In this document: positions 48,881-55,438 of the stretch, in pieces
How the letters are laid out: every line of letters begins with the position of its first letter
Numbering within the stretch: position 1 is the stretch's first letter
Source: Stutzerimonas kunmingensis
GTDB taxonomy: Bacteria; Pseudomonadota; Gammaproteobacteria; Pseudomonadales; Pseudomonadaceae
Assembly: GCF_021432085.1 (NCBI RefSeq)
Contig: NZ_CP090366.1
Coordinates: 3,596,001-3,660,000, forward strand
Length of the DNA stretch: 64,000 nt
Direction: 5' to 3'
Position numbers and translations under genes: made by a program
Notes under the pieces: generated by a model
Database searches by the model: none
What the model was told of the DNA's origin: nothing
What the model saw: only the letters and a program-made list of their open reading frames with translations

Positions 48881-49288
48881 ATGCCCACCGAACGCGCCTC
48901 CCCCGAACAACGCCAGTTCGCCAGACACCTGCGATACCAACTCACCGATTGCGAGCGTCTGCTGTGGCGCCAGTTGCGCAATCGCGGCTTAGCCGGATTC
49001 AAATTTCGCCGACAGCATCCGTGCCCGCCCTATGTCCTGGATTTCTACTGTGCAGAGTTGCGACTTGTAGTTGAACTCGATGGCGGTCAGCACTTCGACG
49101 AAGCTGGTCTGGCGAAAGATCGTTTGCGCACGGCCTACCTGCAGCACCACGGGCTGGAGGTTCTACGCTTCAGCAATCTGGATGTGATACGGAATCTAGA
49201 GGGTGTTCTGACTGAAATCTTGAGCTGGATTGAGACCCGTACCCCTCACCCCAACCCTCTCCCCAATGGGGAGAGGGAGCTGGATTGA
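48881..49288 (+). CDS. DUF559 (Vsr-like) endonuclease-domain protein with repeat-encoded tail
   Basis: The 135-residue product has the DUF559 fold of the PD-(D/E)XK/Vsr group. It contains QFARHLRYQLTDCERLLWRQ, the strand YVLDFYCAELRLVVELDGGQH with the probable catalytic Asp and Glu-x-Asp residues, and FSNLDVIRNLEGVL. The last 15 or so residues (PHPNPLPNGERELD) are encoded by the palindromic repeat at 49255-49277, so the gene reads into the repeat. A 3'-end fragment of the gene recurs twice downstream. The function is unknown; an in-frame start upstream was not seen. Confidence 0.75.
   Translation: MPTERASPEQRQFARHLRYQLTDCERLLWRQLRNRGLAGFKFRRQHPCPPYVLDFYCAELRLVVELDGGQHFDEAGLAKDRLRTAYLQHHGLEVLRFSNLDVIRNLEGVLTEILSWIETRTPHPNPLPNGERELD
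49255..49277. repeat. Palindrome P1 of the CCCTCTCCCC family
   Basis: CCCTCTCCCC-AAT-GGGGAGAGGG, a perfect 10-bp stem, inside the DUF559 coding end. Confidence 0.85.
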
Positions 49289-49486
49289 GGCAGCCGGATC
49301 ACTTGTGCTCATGCCGTGCAGAGCAAGCGAGGGGAGTGAGCGTGGGCTGTGCCCATCAAGCAGTTGCAACCACCACCAGCACGCTCTCACCCCAGCACCC
49401 AATCCGCGCATTACCGATACACCGGCCTGAATCCGAGTCCTGACTGAAATCTTGCAACGGATCGAGGCCCGCGCCCCTCACCCCAA

Positions 49487-49509
49487 CCCTCTCCCCAACG
49501 GGGAGAGGG
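49487..49509. repeat. Palindrome P2 of the CCCTCTCCCC family
   Basis: Same element with loop AAC, in copy 2 of array A. Confidence 0.85.
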
Positions 49510-49723
49510 AGCTGGATTGAGGGAGCCGGATCGCTTGTGCTCATGCAGACCGTGCAGAGCGAGCGAGGGGGAGTGAGCGCGGGCTGTGCCCATCAAGCAG
49601 TTGCAACCACCACCAGCACGCTCTCACCCCAGCACCCAATCCGCGCATTACCGATAAACCGGCCTGAATCCGAGTCCTGACTGAAATCTTGCACCGGATC
49701 GGGGCCCGCGCCCCTCACCCCAA

Positions 49724-49746
49724 CCCTCTCCCCAACGGGGAGAGGG
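49724..49746. repeat. Palindrome P3 of the CCCTCTCCCC family
   Basis: Same element with loop AAC. It marks the junction where array A ends and array B begins. Confidence 0.85.
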
Positions 49747-49840
49747 GGCCTGAAGCCACCGAACCCTTTGTGATCGGCCCGACACGCATTAAAGCGCATC
49801 GCCCTACACCTGGAACGAAAAACCGCGCGGTCTAGTCCCA

Positions 49841-49876
49841 TCTCCCCTCCGGGGGAGAGGGCTAGGGTGAGGGGCT
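49841..49876. repeat. Palindrome P4 (opposite orientation)
   Basis: TCTCCCC-TCC-GGGGGAGAGGG followed by CTAGGGTGAGGGG, which is the reverse orientation of P1-P3 with their CCCCTCACCCCAA flank. Confidence 0.75.
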
Positions 49877-49925
49877 GGCGGCCACGACCAGTGTCGCAAC
49901 TAAAACCCACACAGCCCCGTTTCAC

Positions 49926-49985
49926 CTACTCCTCAAGGGTCCACGCGATCAATAAACCGCCCAGCTTGGTACCGAGCAAGCCATG
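49926..49985 (-). pseudogene. Duplicated C-terminal fragment of gcd
   Basis: On the minus strand this reads HGLLGTKLGGLLIAWTLEE and a TAG stop, compared with HGSFGTKLGDSLIAWTLEE at the end of the intact gcd 294 bp away. The resemblance stops upstream of this point, so only the last 19 codons and the following spacer were copied. It is not a gene. Confidence 0.8.
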
Positions 49986-50130
49986 CCGGCCTGGGTCGAA
50001 GACCGCCCTCTCCCCATCCTCTTCACAACGACGAGAGAGGGCCTGATTGAAGCCACCGAACCAACCGCAACTAGCGGGTACATCATGCGTTTCGCCCTGC
50101 ACCGGATCGGCAACCCAACCCGGCCCAGTC

Positions 50131-50166
50131 CCCTCTCCCCTCCGGGGAGAGGGCTAGGGTGAGGGG
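50131..50166. repeat. Palindrome P5 (opposite orientation)
   Basis: CCCTCTCCCC-TCC-GGGGAGAGGG followed by CTAGGGTGAGGGG, in the second copy of array B, 54 bases beyond the gcd stop. Confidence 0.8.
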
Positions 50167-50219
50167 CTGGTGGCTATGTCGAGCGCCGCAGTCGACGTCG
50201 CCACCTGCCCCCACTTCAC

Positions 50220-52613
50220 CTACTCCTCAAGGGTCCACGCGATCAAGGAATCCCCCAGCTTGGTGCCGAACGAGCCATGCCCGCCGGCCATCTGCACCAC
50301 GTACTGCTTGCCGGTCTTCTCGGACACGTAGGTCATTGGAGTCGCCTGGCCACCAGCAGGCAGGCGGTCCTTCCACAATTCCTTGCCGTTCTGCAGATCG
50401 TAGGCGCGCAGGTAGTAATCCAGCGTTCCGCTCATAAAGGCCACTCCGCCGGCGGTGACGATCGGCCCGCCCAGTGCTGGCGTACCCACCGGGAAGGGAA
50501 TGCCCAAGGGCGCACTGTCGCGGCTGGTGCCGTTCTTGTGCATCCAGACCTTCTTCATGCTGCGCAGGTCCAGCGCGGTGACGAAGCCCCATGGCGGCGT
50601 CTGGCACGGCAGGCCGATGACCGACATGAAAGGCTCCAGCCGCACCATGTACGGCGCACCCAGGTTGGGCTGCAGGCCGGTCTCGCCGCCGCCGGTACGT
50701 TCATCGGGGTCGACCTCGCTGCGCTTGACCATGGTCGAGATGAAGGCCAGGTAATTCGGCGCGCCGAACAACAGCTGCCGGCTCGGATCGACCGCCACCG
50801 ATGGCCAGTTGAAAGTACCCACGTTACCCGGATAGATCAGCGAGCCATGCTCCGACGGCGGCGTGAAGTCGCCGTCGTAACGCAGCTTGCGGAACTGGAT
50901 GCGGCACATCATCTGGTCCAGCGGCGTGCCGCCCCACATGTCGCGCTCGCGCAGCGGCTCTTGCGGGGCGTAGCTGACGGCCGATGCGGGTTGGGTCGGC
51001 GCGGTGAACTCGCCGTAGTCAGTGCCTTGGGGCACGGGCATCTCTTCCACCGGCACGATCGGCTCGCCGGTACGGCGGTCGAGGATGTACAGATCGCCAC
51101 GCTTGGTCGGCTGGATGATGGCCGGCACCTGGCCTTGTGGCCCTTCGATATCCACCAGCGTCGGCTGCGATGGCAGGTCGCGGTCCCAGAGGTCATGATG
51201 CACGGTCTGGAATTCCCAGCGCACCTGGCCGGTCGCCAGGTCCAGCGCCACCAGGGTGTCGGTGAAACGCTCGGACTCCGGCGTGCGCGGCTGCGCCCAC
51301 TGGTCCGGGGTCTGGTTGCCGGTGGGGATGTAGACCAGCCCCAGCGACTCGTCGGCAGTGGCGATGGTCCAGGAGTTTGGCGTGCTGCGCACGTAGGTTT
51401 CGCCGGGTGGCAAGGGCTCTGTGGCGTCCGGGTTACCCGGGTCGAAATTCCATACCAGCTCGCCGCTGCTCACGTCGTAGGCGCGAATCACGCCGCCGGG
51501 TGAATCCACCGCGCCGTTGTCGGTGATCGAGCCGCCGACGATGACCAGCTTCTCGGTCACCACCGGTGGTGAAGTCGGCAGGTAAACGCCCAAAGCGTCC
51601 TCACCGAGTCCAGCCTTCAGATCCACCACGCCGGCATTGCCGAAGTCCTCGCAGGGCTTGCCGTCCTCGACATCCAGCGCGACCAGAGTGCCGTCGTTGG
51701 TCGGCAAAAACAGCCTCCGCGCGCAACGCGCTACGGGCTGGTCGGACGGCGCCGTCGCTGCGGGCCCGTAGGCGTTGGCGTCATGGAAGGCCAGGCCACG
51801 GCAGGTCATGTGCTGGTAGTACTCGGCATCGCGGTTGATGCTCGGGTCGAAGCGCCAGCGCTCCTCACCGCTGTCGGCATCGACGGCGATGGCGATGCTG
51901 TGCGGCGTGCAGATGAACAGATTGTCGCCAACCTTCAACGGCGTCACCTGATAGGTGATCTCGCCGGGGTCACCCTCGCCGGAAAGGTCACCGGTGTGGA
52001 ACTCCCAGGCCTTTTTCAACTTGCCGACGTTGTCCGGCGTGATCAGATCGGCCGTCGAGTAACGATCGCCGCGGTCGGAGCCGCCGTAGGCTTTCCATTC
52101 GCTGGCAACCCGACCGGCCTGCCCTTCGGGATTCGAGCCCTGCATCTGCGCGTCGCTGAATTCACCCGTGATCGAGTGGTAATCCTGGGTCAGCGAGTAC
52201 CCCGCGATCAGCGCGCCGGCCAGCAGCCCCAAGCCGAGCAACCCACTGGCGCCATCACGCCAGACCAGTCGGCCGCCCACGTAACGATTGATGAACGGCA
52301 GAATCAGCCAGAGCCCGAGGATGCACCAGAGGTCGATTCGCGGCGCCAGCTGCCACCAGTCGAAGCTGACTTCGTACAGCGTCCACGCCAGCGTCGCCAG
52401 CAGTAGCACCGCGTAGAGCCAGATCGCGGCGCGGCGTCGAGCGAACAACAGCCCGGCCACGCCCAGCAGTCCGGTGCCGGCCAGCAGGTAGTACCAGGAG
52501 CCACCCAGCATTGCGAGGTAGCCGCCACCGACCGCCATCAGCGCTCCCAGCAGCAGAACCACCACGGCGGTCAGGGTGATGCGCATGGGCCGCGGCCCGT
52601 AATCGATACTCAT
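50220..52613 (-). CDS. gcd: Membrane-bound PQQ-dependent glucose dehydrogenase
   Basis: This 797-residue quinoprotein has five membrane helices in the first 135 residues and then an eight-bladed PQQ propeller facing the periplasm. Motifs include GSDRGDRYST, KGDLYILDRRTGEP and the final KLGDSLIAWTLEE. It oxidises glucose to gluconate and feeds electrons to ubiquinone, the direct oxidative route of Pseudomonas. The ATG at 52613 has GGAGAG upstream; an ATG six codons earlier is possible. No pqq genes are in the window. Its 3' end is duplicated in array B. Confidence 0.94.
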   Translation of the reverse strand: MSIDYGPRPMRITLTAVVVLLLGALMAVGGGYLAMLGGSWYYLLAGTGLLGVAGLLFARRRAAIWLYAVLLLATLAWTLYEVSFDWWQLAPRIDLWCILGLWLILPFINRYVGGRLVWRDGASGLLGLGLLAGALIAGYSLTQDYHSITGEFSDAQMQGSNPEGQAGRVASEWKAYGGSDRGDRYSTADLITPDNVGKLKKAWEFHTGDLSGEGDPGEITYQVTPLKVGDNLFICTPHSIAIAVDADSGEERWRFDPSINRDAEYYQHMTCRGLAFHDANAYGPAATAPSDQPVARCARRLFLPTNDGTLVALDVEDGKPCEDFGNAGVVDLKAGLGEDALGVYLPTSPPVVTEKLVIVGGSITDNGAVDSPGGVIRAYDVSSGELVWNFDPGNPDATEPLPPGETYVRSTPNSWTIATADESLGLVYIPTGNQTPDQWAQPRTPESERFTDTLVALDLATGQVRWEFQTVHHDLWDRDLPSQPTLVDIEGPQGQVPAIIQPTKRGDLYILDRRTGEPIVPVEEMPVPQGTDYGEFTAPTQPASAVSYAPQEPLRERDMWGGTPLDQMMCRIQFRKLRYDGDFTPPSEHGSLIYPGNVGTFNWPSVAVDPSRQLLFGAPNYLAFISTMVKRSEVDPDERTGGGETGLQPNLGAPYMVRLEPFMSVIGLPCQTPPWGFVTALDLRSMKKVWMHKNGTSRDSAPLGIPFPVGTPALGGPIVTAGGVAFMSGTLDYYLRAYDLQNGKELWKDRLPAGGQATPMTYVSEKTGKQYVVQMAGGHGSFGTKLGDSLIAWTLEE

Positions 52614-52652
52614 GCAACGCTCTCCAGCCAATTCATCTTCAAAACAAAAAGC

Positions 52653-52694
52653 AAAAAGCTGGCGAAACTTTCTGACACAAAGTCTCGCCAGCTT
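52653..52694 (-). terminator. Strong intrinsic terminator of the fru operon
   Basis: On the minus strand AAGCTGGCGA pairs with TCGCCAGCTT, with an inner ACTTT/AAAGT stem. It is followed by TTTTTGCTTTTTG, a clear U-rich tail, about 50 bases after the fruA stop and before gcd. Confidence 0.85.
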
Positions 52695-52742
52695 GTAGTG
52701 GATACGATAGGCGGGGCTTTAGTTCAGCCGTTTTGCGACCGC

Positions 52743-54479
52743 TTACGCCGTCGCGCCGACGCTGAGCGGCTGCGTTTCAGGCCGCTTGATTACTGCGTAG
52801 ATCACCCCGGTTACCAAGCTGCCGGCGAGGATTGCAGCCAGATACAACAGCGCGTGATTGATGGCGTTTGGGATCAGCAGCACGAACAGCCCGCCATGGG
52901 GCGCCAGCAGCTTCGCGCTGAAGGCCATGGACAGCGCGCCGGTCAGCGCACCACCGGCGATGCTGGCCGGAATCACCCGCAACGGGTCTTTCGCAGCGAA
53001 AGGAATCGCGCCTTCGGAAATGAAGCAGCAGCCCAGCACCAGCGCGGCCTTGCCAGCTTCGCGCTCGGTCTGGGCGAACTTGCGCCGGGCGATCAGGGTG
53101 GCGATGCCCATGCCGATTGGCGGCACCATCCCCGCCGCCATGGTGGCGGCCATCGGCGCGTAACTCTGGGACGCGAGTAGCCCGACGGAGAAGGCATAAG
53201 CGGCCTTGTTCACCGGTCCGCCGAGGTCGACGCACATCATGGTGCCGAGCAACAGACCGAGCAGGATGGCGTTGGAGGTGCCCATGGTGTCGAGGAATTC
53301 GGTCAGCCCGGCGAGCATCTTCGCCACCGGCGTGCCGACCACGTAAATCATCACCAGGCCGGTAACCAGGCTCGCCAACAACGGAATGATCAGGATCGGC
53401 TTGAGCGATTCGATACTGGCCGGCAATGGAATCCAGCGGCTGACCGCCTTGGCCGCGTAACCGGCGACGAAGCCGGCAATGATGCCGCCGATAAAGCCCG
53501 CCCCCAGCGTGCCAGCCAGCAGCCCACCGATCATCCCCGGCGCCAGTCCTGGGCGATCAGCGATGGAATAAGCGATGTATCCCGCCAGCAGCGGCACCAT
53601 CAACTGAAAGGCCGTTTCGCCACCTATCTTCATTAGCGCGGCGGCCAGCGTGCCCTCCTCCTTGAACGCTTCGATGCCAAATACAAACGACAGCGCGATC
53701 AGCAGACCGCCCGCCACCACCATCGGCAGCATGTAGGACACGCCGGTCAGCAGGTGCTTGTAGACGCCAGCCTTCTCGCCCTTCTGTTCACCACTTGCGC
53801 TGGCAGCGGCGCCTCCAGCGAGCACCGCGCCTTCTTCCAGCGCGCGATCCAGGGTCGCATCGGGTTGCTTGAGGGCGACGCCAGTACCGCAGCGAAATAC
53901 GCGCTTGCCGGCGAAACGGGTGACATCCACCTCGATATCCGCAGCCAGCAGCACCACGTCGGCCTCTTCGATGGCCTGGGCTTCGAGCACATTGCGCGCC
54001 CCCACCGAGCCGCGGGTTTCAACCTGCAGGTCGTAACCCTTGCGGATCGCCGCCTGCTGCAGGGCTTCAGCCGCCATGAAGGTGTGTGCCACGCCGGTCG
54101 GACAGGCGGTGATGGCCACCAGTTTGGGCTTGCCGCTGGTATGCGCCGCATCCGCTTCGTCGGCCTGCTGCAGCTCGCTGGCGGTGTCTGCGGCACTGCG
54201 CAGGAAGGCTTCCGGGTCGAGCAGCGCCTCGGATGGCGTGGACTGGGCGACGCGCTTGCCAACGAAGCGCTGCAATGACAACGGCCCGGTTTTCACCACC
54301 ACCACCAGATCGGCATTGGCGATCTGCGCGGGCGTCAGCGGCGAGCCAATGGCCTTGGGATCGCGGACTTCCACGGCGGTCGACCAGCCCAGACGATGGG
54401 CGGCCGCTTCGAGCAAGCGTGAAGTCAGCACGCTGGTGACCATTCCGTTGGGGCAGGCCGTGACGATGAGAAGATTCAT
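52743..54479 (-). CDS. fruA: PTS fructose-specific EIIB'BC component
   Basis: The 578-residue protein has a degenerate N-terminal IIB' domain (1-95, VTACPNGMVTS). A IIB domain follows (about 118-215, ITACPTGVAHT, with the phospho-Cys at about 125), then a IIC membrane domain of about eight to ten helices (240-575). It imports fructose and releases fructose-1-phosphate. It is the last gene of fruBKA, 20 bases after fruK. Confidence 0.95.
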   Translation of the reverse strand: MNLLIVTACPNGMVTSVLTSRLLEAAAHRLGWSTAVEVRDPKAIGSPLTPAQIANADLVVVVKTGPLSLQRFVGKRVAQSTPSEALLDPEAFLRSAADTASELQQADEADAAHTSGKPKLVAITACPTGVAHTFMAAEALQQAAIRKGYDLQVETRGSVGARNVLEAQAIEEADVVLLAADIEVDVTRFAGKRVFRCGTGVALKQPDATLDRALEEGAVLAGGAAASASGEQKGEKAGVYKHLLTGVSYMLPMVVAGGLLIALSFVFGIEAFKEEGTLAAALMKIGGETAFQLMVPLLAGYIAYSIADRPGLAPGMIGGLLAGTLGAGFIGGIIAGFVAGYAAKAVSRWIPLPASIESLKPILIIPLLASLVTGLVMIYVVGTPVAKMLAGLTEFLDTMGTSNAILLGLLLGTMMCVDLGGPVNKAAYAFSVGLLASQSYAPMAATMAAGMVPPIGMGIATLIARRKFAQTEREAGKAALVLGCCFISEGAIPFAAKDPLRVIPASIAGGALTGALSMAFSAKLLAPHGGLFVLLIPNAINHALLYLAAILAGSLVTGVIYAVIKRPETQPLSVGATA

Positions 54480-54499
54480 TCCTTCACCTCTTGTTCGAT

Positions 54500-55438
54500 T
54501 TATTGGCTGAGCGACTGCAGGCGCACCGCAGCTTCAAGCTCCGCAAGTTCAGCCGTGTCGGTGAGGCCGAACCCAACCTGCCCGACCGCCTGCGCGGCGA
54601 TGGCCGTGGCCTGTGTGAGGGTGCGCTCTGCCGGCCAGCCTTCCAGCAAACCGTGAAGCATCCCGGCGAGCAGCGAGTCGCCGGCACCGACGGTGCTGAC
54701 GACCCGAACCCTGGGCGGATTGGCGTGCAGGGCCGCGCTCGGCGAGAACCAGCTGACGCCATTGGCGCCCTGCGAAACCACCACGTGTTCGATGCCTTCG
54801 GCTTGCAGTCGTCGTGCTTCGGATGCCAACGCTGAGGACTCGGAAAGATCGACGCCGCACGCTTCGCCCAGCTCTTCCTCATTAGGTTTGATAAGCCAGG
54901 GCCTGGTCGCCAGCCCGTCACGCAGCGCAGGTCCACTGCTATCCAATGCCACCCGCGCGCAGCGCGCCTTCAGCGTCTGCAGCAGCTGCACGAACCACTG
55001 GCTGTCGATGCCACGCGGCAAGCTGCCGGCGACCACCACGAGGTCATGGGCGGGTGCCAGTCGCTCTAGTCGAGTCAGCAGCTCCTTGCAGTGCGTCTCG
55101 CTCACCAGCAGGCCGGGCCCGTTGATATCGGTAACCCGCCCATCCGCCTCAGCCAGTTTGATATTGCTGCGGGTATCGCCCGGAACGCGGACGAACTCAT
55201 CGGCAAAGCCACGCGCAGCAAACAACTGATCGAAGGCTTGCGGATTGCCCTCGCCAAGAAAGCCGGTGACGGTCAGCTGATGACCGAGGTCGGCCAGCAC
55301 CTGCGCGACGTTGAGCCCCTTTCCGGCGGCATGCATCTGCAGGCTTTCGCTGCGATTGACGTGGCCCAGGCGCAGCGCGGACAGCTGCACGGTCAGGTCC
55401 AGGGCCGGGTTGAGAGTGACGGTCAGCACGCGAGCCAT
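54500..55438 (-). CDS. fruK: 1-phosphofructokinase
   Basis: This 312-residue PfkB-family kinase has the N-terminal AGKGLNVAQVLADLG motif (about 38-52) and the catalytic VSTVGAGDSLLAGML with Asp at about 255. It turns fructose-1-phosphate into fructose-1,6-bisphosphate. Its ATG overlaps the fruB stop (TGATG). Confidence 0.95.
   Translation of the reverse strand: MARVLTVTLNPALDLTVQLSALRLGHVNRSESLQMHAAGKGLNVAQVLADLGHQLTVTGFLGEGNPQAFDQLFAARGFADEFVRVPGDTRSNIKLAEADGRVTDINGPGLLVSETHCKELLTRLERLAPAHDLVVVAGSLPRGIDSQWFVQLLQTLKARCARVALDSSGPALRDGLATRPWLIKPNEEELGEACGVDLSESSALASEARRLQAEGIEHVVVSQGANGVSWFSPSAALHANPPRVRVVSTVGAGDSLLAGMLHGLLEGWPAERTLTQATAIAAQAVGQVGFGLTDTAELAELEAAVRLQSLSQ

Larger units (their letters stand above)
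49209..49747 (+). repeat. Tandem array A: 232/237-bp repeat carrying the DUF559 gene 3' end
   Basis: Three copies start with TGACTGAAATCTTG at 49209, 49441 and 49678, so the periods are 232 and 237 bp; the third copy is cut short after about 70 bp. Copy 1 is the actual 3' end of the DUF559 gene. Each copy contains the same CCCTCTCCCC/GGGGAGAGGG palindrome, and copies 1 and 2 are nearly identical over their whole length apart from a small insertion in copy 2. Confidence 0.85.
49724..50302 (-). repeat. Tandem array B: about 294-bp repeat carrying the gcd 3' end
   Basis: Two copies follow each other. Landmarks are GGCCTGA..GAAGCCACCGAACC (49747 and 50040), the inverted-orientation palindrome followed by CTAGGGTGAGGGGCTGG (49861 and 50153) and CACCTACTCCTCAAGGG (49923 and 50217). 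The last landmark pair is 294 bp apart. The second copy runs into the intact gcd gene; the first contains only its last codons. The boundaries are approximate. Confidence 0.8.

Noticed and set aside
49209-50302. CRISPR-like array
   Set aside because: Repeats are 232-294 bp, include coding tails, and have no unique spacers between short repeats; no cas genes are near.
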